Assembly (NCBI RefSeq): GCF_014750685.1
Contig: NZ_JAAXGE010000005.1
Span: forward strand, 310,001-374,000
DNA length: 64,000 nucleotides
Direction: 5' to 3'
Source: Bacteroides sp. GM023
Lineage (GTDB): Bacteria > Bacteroidota > Bacteroidia > Bacteroidales > Bacteroidaceae
A program made the translations under genes and the position numbers. Numbering within the stretch: the stretch's first letter is position 1; the number at the start of each line of letters is the position of its first letter. Below, piece by piece: positions 46,621 through 54,403 of this stretch. The notes under the pieces are model-generated. The model saw nothing but the letters and a program-made list of their open reading frames with translations. It was not told where the DNA came from and ran no database searches.

Positions 46621-48669
46621 TTAATCATAGAAATTCCATGAAAGACCGAATTTAAGTACACTGGGGTTGATGGGGTAGTGAGGAGACAGGAAGTAATTCG
46701 GTCTGCCCATACCCTGGTTCACGTGATACATCATCACATAGAAACGTGTACGCTTTAAATGCAGGTTTGCGTAAACATTCACAATCGGATAACCGCCAAT
46801 CTCTACTTGGTCATCTGTCGGTTGCAGATGGAAGTTCTGAATGGCAGGCATATACGCAGGGGCATTATATTTGCTAAAGTATCGTACATCGGCACCCAAC
46901 TGTACACTAAGTACTTTTTTCGCCAGCTTGAACTGCATATAGAAATTGTGATACAAAGAAAGATCGGGCAAAGGAAGCACCGTTTGGTCACTGGACTTTT
47001 GCCAGGTTACTTCATTGTCCAAATGGAATATTCCTACCTTGAAGTCTTGCGTTAAACTGGCGGATAATACTTGCAGGCTTCCGCTTTTCTGTTCGGGTGT
47101 TGCCTGTTGGTTAAAGTAAGTGTAGTTCTTTATGTTCTCTACTCCTGCTTTCAAGCGTGTTCTCCAACGGGCGATACTTAATTCACCCTCGATACGGGTA
47201 CGGAACTCTTTATCCATATCATTGTCCCACAAGAAATGTTTGGAGTGATAATGGCGCATATAGAAAGGCGCAAGTTTATTGCTGACCTCACCACGGGCTA
47301 TAAAACTGACCGTATCTTTCCACAAAGGGAAGTTGAAGTCAATATCTCCTTTCACGTTGAACTGTCCGATAGCTTTTCCTGCCAGTCCCACTTCACCGAT
47401 GGCATGATAATGTAGGAAGTTTCCTTCACGTTTGGATAATTCACCGCCCACGAATATTTCGTTCTCGTTATATTTGTCGGGAGAGGGACTACCATTCATA
47501 TTCATAAGTGTGTACTTACTGGCTTTGTAGGAAGCAAATGCGGTCAGTCCGGCTTTGGCATATTTGTTGAATCCTTCCAATAAAGCGATACCTATGGTAT
47601 TCTTGATTCCTATATACGTGGTACTGTCTCTGACAGCCGGATTCTCCAGGTCTAAATATGTATTCTGATAATAGTCTTTATCTACTTGGTCATTCGAATT
47701 GAAACCGTGCCGCGCACGCTCTACCTGAATGGTATGTATGAAACTGGTAACTGGTACGAATTCCTGTTTGGCGGGAGTGGTATCATTTTCAGCCTGCACA
47801 ATATCGCGTTTGAATCCTAAATTGTAGCGTTGGGTCAGGAATACATAAAAATCGTGATTACGATTGGTCGTTGCGTTTAGTTTGGTCGGGATATTGGTTG
47901 ATTCATATTCCCTTTGCCCCTCTGCCATTTCTTCAGGAGCTGTGATATATCTGTCATCAGTAATACCACCGTTTTCGTTTGTCTTCAGGTAGTTGTTACT
48001 GTATATGGCTTGCATCTGATATTTGTCGCCAATGTAACTACCGAAAAAAGCAGCATTGAAGTATGAAGTATTCTGATTATTGTAATATCCCCGTCCGTAC
48101 AGATAGTCTATATTAAAACCGAAAGCCAGTTTCTTATTGACATTGACAGAGAAGTATGATTTGAAACGTTCTTCACCGTTCACCTTATTACCCGCTTTGT
48201 GATAAGTCAGATTAGTGAAAGGTACATTACTGTTTGTAAAATTGAATTCCGTAGGACGGATAAAGAAACTGGAGAAAGGCTCCATAAAAATAGTCGGTTC
48301 CGGGTCGCGGCGGTCAAAGAAGATACGCGACATACGGGGAGAACCCATATTACCCAAATAATTATAATGTCCGGTCAGTCCGTCTGTAAGGTTCGTGTTT
48401 TGAAAATGATGGTAGGCAGTATCTGCCGGAATGATAGTCCGGTCGCCCAACTGATTTTTGATACGCCACATATATAATGTAGGCGGCAACCCCTGTACTT
48501 CGACATTTGCACTATCCAGTCTGTCCGGAATCATGGCAGGGTCTACCTGATTACCATATTGGTCGTATCCGTTCTCGTCCACTCTTTGTCGACCATTATC
48601 GAACTGTGCATGGACAGTTGTCAAACCTATAACGGAAAGCAGTATATATAATAGTAAGATTCGTCTCAT
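46621..48669 (-). CDS. Putative outer-membrane porin (Porin_10 family)
   Basis: The 682-residue protein starts at ATG 48669 (MRRILLLYILL) with a signal peptide ending VHAQ. Landmarks of the Bacteroidota Porin_10 family are SPRMSRIFFDRR near the N terminus, many aromatic amphipathic strands, and a terminal GLSWNFYD strand. It should form a beta-barrel; the substrate is unknown. The -7 box lies only about 10 bases before the ATG, so the mRNA leader must be very short. It heads a possible operon with the solute-binding protein and the PUL regulator. Confidence 0.85.
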   Translation of the reverse strand: MRRILLLYILLSVIGLTTVHAQFDNGRQRVDENGYDQYGNQVDPAMIPDRLDSANVEVQGLPPTLYMWRIKNQLGDRTIIPADTAYHHFQNTNLTDGLTGHYNYLGNMGSPRMSRIFFDRRDPEPTIFMEPFSSFFIRPTEFNFTNSNVPFTNLTYHKAGNKVNGEERFKSYFSVNVNKKLAFGFNIDYLYGRGYYNNQNTSYFNAAFFGSYIGDKYQMQAIYSNNYLKTNENGGITDDRYITAPEEMAEGQREYESTNIPTKLNATTNRNHDFYVFLTQRYNLGFKRDIVQAENDTTPAKQEFVPVTSFIHTIQVERARHGFNSNDQVDKDYYQNTYLDLENPAVRDSTTYIGIKNTIGIALLEGFNKYAKAGLTAFASYKASKYTLMNMNGSPSPDKYNENEIFVGGELSKREGNFLHYHAIGEVGLAGKAIGQFNVKGDIDFNFPLWKDTVSFIARGEVSNKLAPFYMRHYHSKHFLWDNDMDKEFRTRIEGELSIARWRTRLKAGVENIKNYTYFNQQATPEQKSGSLQVLSASLTQDFKVGIFHLDNEVTWQKSSDQTVLPLPDLSLYHNFYMQFKLAKKVLSVQLGADVRYFSKYNAPAYMPAIQNFHLQPTDDQVEIGGYPIVNVYANLHLKRTRFYVMMYHVNQGMGRPNYFLSPHYPINPSVLKFGLSWNFYD

Positions 48670-48678
48670 AATTGGGGA

Positions 48679-48686
48679 CAAAGATA
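48679..48686 (-). promoter_or_regulatory. -7 box of the porin gene
   Basis: TATCTTTG on the minus strand, 9 bases before the ATG, implying a nearly leaderless transcript. Confidence 0.55.
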
Positions 48687-48694
48687 CTTACTTT

Positions 48695-48787
48695 AATTGA
48701 GAATTGAGAATTGAGAATTGAAAAATATGTTGCATCCTTTACTTACGGAGCAATTATTTCTTAATTCTCAATTCTCAATTTTTAATT
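48695..48787. repeat. Inverted repeat of AATTGAG words between korC and porin
   Basis: Three or more copies of AATTGAG on the left face two inverted copies on the right, giving a perfect stem of about 18 bp. It begins 3 bases after the korC stop and ends near the porin promoter. Confidence 0.75.
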
Positions 48788-48789
48788 TA

Positions 48790-49332
48790 TCAAACCTCAC
48801 GGATTAACTCCATACCTTTCTTGATAGCTTCCTCATTCATAGGTATCAAGTGGTGGTGGCGTTCAGGGAGGGTTTTCTTCAATCCTTTGATGACACTTTC
48901 CAACGTTACAATCGAACGGAGTTTCAATAAACCGCCAAGCACAATCATGTTGAATGCCTTTGCATTATTCATTTCGTTGGCTGCGTCCATTGCGTCGATG
49001 CGATATACTTTGATGTCCTTGCGGGTAGGCGGGTTGATAATTCCGTAACCGTCATAGATAAGGATACCACCGGGCTTCACTTTGCTTTCAAACTTCTCGA
49101 GTGAAGGCTGGTTCAGAATGATGGCACTGTCATACTTACTAAGAATCGGTGAGGATATTTTGTCATCGCTTACAATGACCGTAACGTTGGCTGTTCCACC
49201 ACGTTGCTCGGGACCGTAAGCCGGCATCCAGCTAACTTCCTTGCCTTCCATCAAACCGGAATAAGCCAGAATCTTACCCATAGACAATACGCCTTGTCCA
49301 CCGAATCCTGCTATAATTATTTCTTCTTTCAT
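48790..49332 (-). CDS. korC: 2-oxoglutarate:ferredoxin oxidoreductase, gamma subunit
   Basis: The 180-residue protein has the POR/KOR gamma-family start IAGFGGQGVLSMGKILA, then MPAYGPEQRGGTANVTV and LNQPSLEKFE. With KorA, KorB and KorD it forms the enzyme that oxidatively decarboxylates 2-oxoglutarate to succinyl-CoA and reduces ferredoxin, or runs in reverse for reductive glutamate synthesis. It is the last gene of the operon. Confidence 0.92.
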   Translation of the reverse strand: MKEEIIIAGFGGQGVLSMGKILAYSGLMEGKEVSWMPAYGPEQRGGTANVTVIVSDDKISSPILSKYDSAIILNQPSLEKFESKVKPGGILIYDGYGIINPPTRKDIKVYRIDAMDAANEMNNAKAFNMIVLGGLLKLRSIVTLESVIKGLKKTLPERHHHLIPMNEEAIKKGMELIREV

Positions 49333-49352
49333 TGTTCTGTTGACTTTTAGCG

Positions 49353-50117
49353 TTATTCTTTATCTTTTAAATCACCCAGCGGATAGAACGGGAACATATG
49401 TTCTTCCATCCATTTGTTCGATTTCTCAGGAGTCATTTTCCAACCTGAACTACAAGTTGAAACGATTTCTACCAAATTGGAACCTTTACCGCTCATGGAG
49501 TTCTCAAAAGCCTTGCGGATTGCTTTCTTTGCCTTGCGGATAGCCGGTACGGATTGTACGGACTGACGGGTTACGTAAGCCGTTCCTTCCAGTTGGGCAG
49601 CGATTTCAGTCATCTTCAACGGATAACCGTGAAGTTCTACGTCACGTCCGTAAGGACAAGTGGAACTCTTCATGCCTACCAAGGTAGTCGGAGCCATCTG
49701 ACCGCCGGTCATACCATAGATAGCATTATTGATAAAGATTATCGTGATATTTTCGCCACGGTTCAAAGCGTGAATCGTTTCGGCTGTACCGATACAAGCC
49801 AAGTCACCATCACCCTGGTAAGTAAATACAAGGCGGTCCGGCCACAGGCGTTTCACGGCAGTTGCCACAGCGGGAGCACGTCCGTGTGCTGCTTCCTGCC
49901 AGTCAATATCCAAATAATTGTAGGCGAAAACTGCGCATCCTACCGGAGAGATTCCCACCGTCTTATCTTCCATGCCCATCTCCTCTATTACTTCGGCAAT
50001 GAGCTTGTGTACCACGCCGTGACTGCAACCCGGGCAGTAGTGCATGGCGTTATCGTTCATCAGAGTCGGTTTTTTGTAAACCAGGTTCTCGGGTTTGATT
50101 ATTTCTTCTTTAGTCAT
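49353..50117 (-). CDS. korB: 2-oxoglutarate:ferredoxin oxidoreductase, beta subunit
   Basis: The 254-residue subunit binds thiamine diphosphate and a 4Fe-4S cluster. HYCPGCSHG supplies two cluster cysteines. The ThDP motif is GDGDLACIG...INNAIYGMTGGQ. PVGCAVF gives a further cysteine. The 12-base gap to the small gene before it and the 20-base gap to korC show a compact operon. Variants for indolepyruvate or other oxoacids cannot be fully excluded. Confidence 0.93.
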   Translation of the reverse strand: MTKEEIIKPENLVYKKPTLMNDNAMHYCPGCSHGVVHKLIAEVIEEMGMEDKTVGISPVGCAVFAYNYLDIDWQEAAHGRAPAVATAVKRLWPDRLVFTYQGDGDLACIGTAETIHALNRGENITIIFINNAIYGMTGGQMAPTTLVGMKSSTCPYGRDVELHGYPLKMTEIAAQLEGTAYVTRQSVQSVPAIRKAKKAIRKAFENSMSGKGSNLVEIVSTCSSGWKMTPEKSNKWMEEHMFPFYPLGDLKDKE

Positions 50118-50129
50118 AACTTCATCTCC

Positions 50130-50303
50130 TTATCTGTTGGTGAACCGTATAAAAAACTCCATCAGCTTGACAAAGATTGCCGCGCCGCATACGTAGATAA
50201 ACATTTTGAAATCATCTCTCGCTACGAAGTAGGTGATGATGGCTGCCACAGCCAATATTATAAAGAGTATGTTCAGTACGTTTCTTATTTTATCGGGATT
50301 CAT
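50130..50303 (-). CDS. Small membrane protein inside the kor operon
   Basis: I translated this 57-codon frame from the sequence: ATG at 50303 (MNPDKIRNVLNILFI) and TAA at 50130. It has a first membrane helix (about residues 9-27), a short polar loop with ARDDFK, and a second hydrophobic stretch (about 33-45), ending FIRFTNR. It fits tightly between korA (7 bases) and korB (12 bases), so it is probably translated. No family is recognised. It could anchor the soluble Kor complex or its electron transfer at the membrane (inference). Confidence 0.7.
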   Translation of the reverse strand: MNPDKIRNVLNILFIILAVAAIITYFVARDDFKMFIYVCGAAIFVKLMEFFIRFTNR

Positions 50304-50310
50304 CGTTTCG

Positions 50311-51393
50311 TTATTTGATTATTTTTTCTTCCAAAGCAGTTACAATCTCATCCGGGTCGGGGACAATACCGCCGAGACGTCCGAAATGTTCTACCTTAAT
50401 TTTACCGTTCACAGCCAGGCGGACATCTTCAATCATCTGTCCCGCGTTCAGCTCTGTGACAAGCATACCTTTCACCTTTTCAGCGTAAGCGGCAATCGCT
50501 TTTGTTGGGAACGGCCACAGTGTAATCGGACGAAGGATACCTACTTTGATACCTTTCTCACGAGCGAGTTCCATTGCTTTCTGACCGATACGCGCCATTG
50601 AACCAAAGGCAATAATCAGATATTCTGCGTCTTCGCAGTTTATTTCTTCGAAGCGTACTTCTTTTTCTTCAATTTCGCGATACTTGGCCTGGAAACGCAG
50701 ATTGTTGATTTCCATCGCTTCCGGTTTCAATTCAAGAGAAGTGATAATATTCGGTTTGCAACCTTTCGCTTTTCCGGTAGCAGCCCACGGGCATTGCTCG
50801 ATAACTTCCTCTTCTGTGCGACGTGGCTTTTGAGCAGGAAGAACGACTTTTTCCATCATCTGTCCGATGACACCATCGGAAAGGATGATAGCCGGGTTAC
50901 GGTATTTGAAAGCCAGTTCGAATCCGAGTGCTACGAAATCCGCCATTTCCTGTACGGATGCCGGAGCGAGGGCAATCAGTCGGTAGTCACCGTGACCGCC
51001 ACCTTTCACTGTCTGGAAGTAGTCGGCCTGGCTCGGTTGGATAGTTCCCAGTCCGGGACCGCCACGCATCACGTTCACAATCAGACAAGGAAGTTCGGCA
51101 CCGGCGATGTAAGAGATACCTTCCTGTTTCAGGCTTACACCGGGGCTTGAAGATGATGTCAGTACCATCTTTCCGCTACCTGCACCACCATATACCATAT
51201 TGATAGCTGCCACTTCACTTTCTGCCTGTAATACTACCATGCCGGTTGTTTCCCAGGGTTTCAGTTCGGCAAGCGTTTCCAACACTTCCGATTGGGGAGT
51301 AATAGGATAACCGAAGTATCCGTCCGCACCGCAACGGATAGCTGCGTGGGCGATGGCTTCGTTTCCTTTCATTAATACAACTTCTTCTGCCAT
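50311..51393 (-). CDS. korA: 2-oxoglutarate:ferredoxin oxidoreductase, alpha subunit
   Basis: The 360-residue subunit shows the pyrimidine-binding half of a thiamine oxidoreductase: GNEAIAHAAIRCGADGYFGYPITPQ without an N-terminal gamma fusion, SSSPGVSLKQEGISY, and the C-terminal transketolase-like domain with LITIAFGS-type sequence and LRPITLWPFP. It starts 11 bases after the ferredoxin gene. Together with KorB it forms the catalytic core. Confidence 0.93.
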   Translation of the reverse strand: MAEEVVLMKGNEAIAHAAIRCGADGYFGYPITPQSEVLETLAELKPWETTGMVVLQAESEVAAINMVYGGAGSGKMVLTSSSSPGVSLKQEGISYIAGAELPCLIVNVMRGGPGLGTIQPSQADYFQTVKGGGHGDYRLIALAPASVQEMADFVALGFELAFKYRNPAIILSDGVIGQMMEKVVLPAQKPRRTEEEVIEQCPWAATGKAKGCKPNIITSLELKPEAMEINNLRFQAKYREIEEKEVRFEEINCEDAEYLIIAFGSMARIGQKAMELAREKGIKVGILRPITLWPFPTKAIAAYAEKVKGMLVTELNAGQMIEDVRLAVNGKIKVEHFGRLGGIVPDPDEIVTALEEKIIK

Positions 51394-51404
51394 ATTCTTT
51401 TCTT

Positions 51405-51632
51405 TTATTCTACTTTTACTTTATACACTGAGATACATCCGTCGGGACAAACCGTTGCGCACGAGCTGCATCCGTTGCAGGTATCTTCTTTTACTTGCCA
51501 GGCATAGTTATAGCCTTTCATATTTACCTCTTTATTGAGGGCGATTACATCGAGCGGACACGCCACTACACACAGGTTGCATCCTTTGCAACGCTCCGTG
51601 TCGACTACGATTGCTCCTTTGATTTTTGCCAT
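51405..51632 (-). CDS. korD: 4Fe-4S ferredoxin-like subunit of KOR
   Basis: The 75-residue protein carries two cluster motifs, CKGCNLCVVACP and CNGCSSCATVCP, spaced as in bacterial 2[4Fe-4S] ferredoxins. It most likely passes electrons from KorB to free ferredoxin. It lies 54 bases after the TPR gene and directly before korA. Confidence 0.92.
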   Translation of the reverse strand: MAKIKGAIVVDTERCKGCNLCVVACPLDVIALNKEVNMKGYNYAWQVKEDTCNGCSSCATVCPDGCISVYKVKVE

Positions 51633-51686
51633 AATCTTTATTTTATTACGTTATCTTTGAGTACGGTTATTGATTATACATCTCTT

Positions 51687-51968
51687 TTATTGGTTGAACA
51701 TATCCTTGTTGTAGAAGTTAAGGATATCTATCACCATCTTCCTGGCCTGAACGGCAGGACTGTCGGGATTGATTTCGATAGCGTACTGGTAGTTGTCCAG
51801 CGCCCGTTTCCAATCTCCTTTTTTTCGGTAGGCATTTCCCCGTAAATAGTAAAGAGCATCTTTCTCTTTCTCGACAGAATTGTCTTGGAGAAGCTGGTCC
51901 AATTGCTTAATCGCTGTGTCCACATCCCCCTGATTGATAAGCTCTTTTAGGTTGTCTATTTGCTCCAT
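51687..51968 (-). CDS. Small TPR protein at the head of the kor operon
   Basis: The 93-residue protein (ATG 51968, MEQIDNLKEL) has about two tetratricopeptide repeats, visible as ALYYLRGNAYRKKGDWKRAL and NYQYAIEINPDSP. It has no signal peptide, so it acts in the cytoplasm, probably as an assembly or interaction factor. A longer frame back to 52088 would run through the promoter, so I reject it. The TATCTTTG box is 28 bases before the ATG. Confidence 0.82.
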   Translation of the reverse strand: MEQIDNLKELINQGDVDTAIKQLDQLLQDNSVEKEKDALYYLRGNAYRKKGDWKRALDNYQYAIEINPDSPAVQARKMVIDILNFYNKDMFNQ

Positions 51969-51996
51969 TTCTTTCGTCTTTCGGGATTCTGAAACG

Positions 51997-52004
51997 CAAA
52001 GATA
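51997..52004 (-). promoter_or_regulatory. Promoter of the TPR-kor operon
   Basis: TATCTTTG -7 box on the minus strand with a TTTG box 22 bases upstream, 28 bases before the TPR start. Confidence 0.65.
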
Positions 52005-52080
52005 GTTTTTATTTATGTAAACAGGGCAAACGTGGACGGAAATTTGCAACGTTTTGTTTTTATTGCATATTGGGTGAATA

Positions 52081-52302
52081 TTAATCAATAGTCCCTTTTT
52101 CTATTTCCTGTTTTAAAAAGCTATAAACATATATTGCTCCTTGATAATATAGACCGGTACGCTCGTCTTCTAGTTTGGCGAATGTTTCGGAGGAATATAA
52201 TACATCCATGGATTTTTGCAAATCCCATCCATACTCATTCATGAGCATTTCTATAAGTTCTTTTCCTAAAGATTCAACTAAAAATTGTTTGTCCTTATTC
52301 AT
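52081..52302 (-). CDS. DUF3791-type small protein, cassette 1, third gene
   Basis: The 73-residue helical protein reads like a DUF3791 member: LGKELIEMLMNEYGWDLQKSMDVLYSS, then a conserved tail with LEDERTGLYYQGAIYVYSFL. Its ATG overlaps the stop of the DUF3990 gene by 4 bases. Small partners in such sets are often antitoxins or chaperones; that is inference here. The region is visibly AT-rich compared with the kor genes. Confidence 0.78.
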   Translation of the reverse strand: MNKDKQFLVESLGKELIEMLMNEYGWDLQKSMDVLYSSETFAKLEDERTGLYYQGAIYVYSFLKQEIEKGTID

Positions 52303-52778
52303 AGCCTTTTTAGTAAGTTAATTGCATCGGGAGTTCCAAAGAAATATTGTATGGTAGGGCGGATATATGATAATTCATTAACCAATTGTGATATGTCTAT
52401 ATATCCTTGAATAAACCGCCTTAGTTGAAGTCCGACAGTATCGTCGGCAATGGGACCTATGACTATATCATAATTATGAGCTTGATTGTTGGTATTGTTA
52501 TTTCTATTTAGTAGAATAAATTCAGCCCATTCTATAGTATATCCATCAAATTGCTTGATTTTAATATCGCTATTACCGTTTAAAACAGATTTGTCAAACA
52601 TAAACTCCGAAACAATAGGGTTTCCTTTTCCTTGCCTGAAAGTTGTTAAACTTGCCATTTTTTGAGCTTGTTCAATGTCTGCACTCAAATAAAACCCTTT
52701 TCCGAAGTCTTTGCCTTTTCTTCCTTTATCAATATCTATTTGGGATATTTCTATATTTGAACCGTGGTAAAGAATCAT
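52299..52778 (-). CDS. DUF3990 protein with ADP-ribosyltransferase-like fold, cassette 1
   Basis: The 159-residue protein starts LYHGSN (His5) and has GKDFGKGFYLS (Tyr30), then IEWAEFILLNR (Glu83 and Glu86) and HNYDIVIGPIADD. The His, Tyr and Glu spacing is like the H-Y-E triad of PARP-type ADP-ribosyltransferases, and DUF3990 is placed in that superfamily. It is overlapped by 4 bases on both sides by small helical genes. A NAD-using effector or toxin activity is inferred, not shown. Confidence 0.82.
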   Translation of the reverse strand: MILYHGSNIEISQIDIDKGRKGKDFGKGFYLSADIEQAQKMASLTTFRQGKGNPIVSEFMFDKSVLNGNSDIKIKQFDGYTIEWAEFILLNRNNNTNNQAHNYDIVIGPIADDTVGLQLRRFIQGYIDISQLVNELSYIRPTIQYFFGTPDAINLLKRL

Positions 52779-53002
52779 GCTAAAGCTCCTCCATTCCGTT
52801 GACAGATTTTCGTTAAATCATCTATAGCTTCCTCTATAGAGAAAGTATGTTCGATATCATAGAATTTATCTAAGAAATCCAGGCCGGCAAAACGTTTAAG
52901 ATATTTGTATGCCTGACAGTTACTTAAGGAATGTTTTTCTGCGAAAGCTCCTATACATCCCACAAAGTATTCAATTCGGTTGGATAGTTCTTTGTTATTC
53001 AT
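52775..53002 (-). CDS. DUF3791-type small protein, cassette 1, first gene
   Basis: The 75-residue helical protein (IEYFVGCIGAFAEKHSLS, YKYLKRFAGLDFLDKFYDIEHT) fits the DUF3791 pattern of small proteins encoded directly before DUF3990. It has no signal peptide. It overlaps the DUF3990 start by 4 bases, so the two are translationally coupled. A possible weak -7 box (TTTCTTTG, one mismatch) lies at 53073-53080. Confidence 0.75.
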   Translation of the reverse strand: MNNKELSNRIEYFVGCIGAFAEKHSLSNCQAYKYLKRFAGLDFLDKFYDIEHTFSIEEAIDDLTKICQRNGGALA

Positions 53003-53142
53003 AATTTTTCTATTACTTGTGACGAATAAACTTGTTGGCTTTTCGATATGACTATTTATTCAATCTCTAAAGCAAAGAAACAAATTAATAGGAGAATTTG
53101 CAAGTGTATGGATAGATTTTAACTATAAGAGTTTATTCAGCT

Positions 53143-53361
53143 TTACTTTTTCTCTTCATATTCCTCATAAAGAGCTACCGGACCATAATGCCATAACTTG
53201 GTTTTCTCCTGTTCCAATTCTTTATAGGTATTCGACCGATAAAAGTGACGGAGTGCTTCCAACGGAGTGCTCCGTTGTTTTTCTGCATAAATCTTGGTAA
53301 AAAGACTGACCTTTCCGGGTATCAGTAAATGCAGATTTTTATTAGTTATTTCTCTATTCAT
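53143..53361 (-). CDS. Small protein, cassette 2, third gene
   Basis: Starting at ATG 53361 ([10 protein letters not shown]) gives about 72 residues; an ATG 21 bases earlier is also possible. The tail, [22 protein letters not shown], matches the LEDERTGLYYQGAIYVYSFL region of the third gene of cassette 1, so they are related. It overlaps the DUF3990 gene by 8 bases. Confidence 0.72.
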   Translation of the reverse strand: MNREITNKNLHLLIPGKVSLFTKIYAEKQRSTPLEALRHFYRSNTYKELEQEKTKLWHYGPVALYEEYEEKK

Positions 53362-53842
53362 AAGCAATTTCCTTTGATTCAATATATTTTAGATGCTGCA
53401 ATGACTTATCGGTATGAAATAACATTTGGTCTACTAGCTTGTAAGTTTTCAATTCCTTGATAAGCCCTTCTTTGTCTAAAAGGTCACTTTCGTATAGTGC
53501 GAATGCCGCATAAACTCTGTCATTGGCTACCGGACCATATACAAGATCATGATTATGTGTAAAATCTATTAGAGTACGGTTAGACATGACAAAATCTACC
53601 CATTCTTCTGTTGGATCATCGAACCATAGTACATTTATTTCAGATATAGAATTTTCGTTCAGTTCGTAAATGTTGATATACCCTGTTTTTACCTGAGAGG
53701 ATAGTATACGTCTTTTTACCCACAATTCAGCCTGTTCATACGAAGTGGTTGTATAGAATCCTGCTCCATAATCGAGTGTTCTTGTTGGCTTGATGATTCT
53801 TGGATTTTCTATAACTTCTAAACTTCCGTGATACAATTTCAT
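53354..53842 (-). CDS. DUF3990 protein with ADP-ribosyltransferase-like fold, cassette 2
   Basis: The 162-residue paralogue of the cassette 1 protein keeps every landmark: LYHGS (His5), [10 protein letters not shown] (Tyr30), [11 protein letters not shown] (Glu80) and [14 protein letters not shown]. The rest is strongly diverged, so the conserved positions are likely catalytic or structural. Conservation of the H-Y-E-like pattern in two distant copies supports a retained NAD-binding activity. Overlaps of 4 and 8 bases tie it to both small partners. Confidence 0.82.
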   Translation of the reverse strand: MKLYHGSLEVIENPRIIKPTRTLDYGAGFYTTTSYEQAELWVKRRILSSQVKTGYINIYELNENSISEINVLWFDDPTEEWVDFVMSNRTLIDFTHNHDLVYGPVANDRVYAAFALYESDLLDKEGLIKELKTYKLVDQMLFHTDKSLQHLKYIESKEIAYE

Positions 53843-54078
53843 TGTTCGTTCTCCTTTCTTCTTTGGCGGATAAACTCATCAATTTCTTCTATCAACCACT
53901 GATGACTTTCCGTATGCAGTACCTCAAAATTCTCAAATAAGTATTCCGTTACTCCATACTTGTCGAATAAGTCCATAACCTCGGCACCTGAAGCAGAGAT
54001 ATGTACTTTATATTGTTCTATGCAGAATGAAATAAAATAGACAATATCCAATTCTTTCTTTGTTATTTCCTTATTCAT
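53839..54078 (-). CDS. DUF3791-type small protein, cassette 2, first gene
   Basis: The 79-residue helical protein ([43 protein letters not shown]) aligns with the first gene of cassette 1 in pattern and position. Its ATG is 8 bases after an exact TATATTTG -7 box, giving a short leader. It overlaps the DUF3990 gene by 4 bases. Confidence 0.78.
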   Translation of the reverse strand: MNKEITKKELDIVYFISFCIEQYKVHISASGAEVMDLFDKYGVTEYLFENFEVLHTESHQWLIEEIDEFIRQRRKENEQ

Positions 54079-54085
54079 CGTTTTA

Positions 54086-54093
54086 CAAATATA
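54086..54093 (-). promoter_or_regulatory. -7 box of DUF3990 cassette 2
   Basis: TATATTTG on the minus strand, 7 bases before the ATG of the first cassette gene. Confidence 0.5.
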
Positions 54094-54258
54094 TACTATT
54101 TATTGAAATTATCAGCTAAATATCTTTATGAAGATACACCCTTCACCTCTTCAACATCTTCTAGATCGCTTTGTTCATCGGTGATAGCGGGTGAAGGACT
54201 AAGCTTCACCTGTCTCTTCAACGGGACTTCTTTTGCTTTCAACTAGTTCCATTCTTTG

Positions 54259-54388
54259 TTTCATATATTGAAACTAATAGTTTCCCGGTGTGAAACACTT
54301 TGTTTCTCGGTGTGAAACGATTCGTTTCAAAGCGTGAAACTTTTAGTTTCTAGTGCTTGAAACAAAAAGTTTCAGCACGCTAGAAACT
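54259..54388. repeat. Tandem palindrome array of GAAAC-n5-GTTTC units, 22-24 bp period
   Basis: Units start at 54270, 54292, 54314 (22 bp each), 54336 (23 bp) and 54359 (24 bp), with half-units on both sides. Each has perfect 5-bp arms GAAAC/GTTTC around five variable bases and a spacer of 7 to 9 bases. Confidence 0.85.
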
Positions 54389-54403
54389 GGTTAGAACGCA
54401 GCT

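Larger units (their letters stand above)
54079..54403. other. 325-base intergenic region with repeats only
   Basis: No gene is visible. It contains the cassette 2 promoter, two exact copies of the word GGTGAAGG or its complement (54140-54147, 54190-54197), a near copy at 54204-54211, and the palindrome array at 54259-54388. Confidence 0.75.

Noticed and set aside
52081..54078. Classical type II toxin-antitoxin pair such as RES-Xre
   Set aside because: No helix-turn-helix or RHH protein is present in either cassette. The small proteins are helical DUF3791-type on both sides of the DUF3990 gene.
54259..54388. Possible CRISPR array (regular repeats in an intergenic region)
   Set aside because: Units are only 22-24 bp, palindromic throughout, with no unique spacers and no cas genes nearby. 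The same holds for 16420-16510 and 27039-27237.
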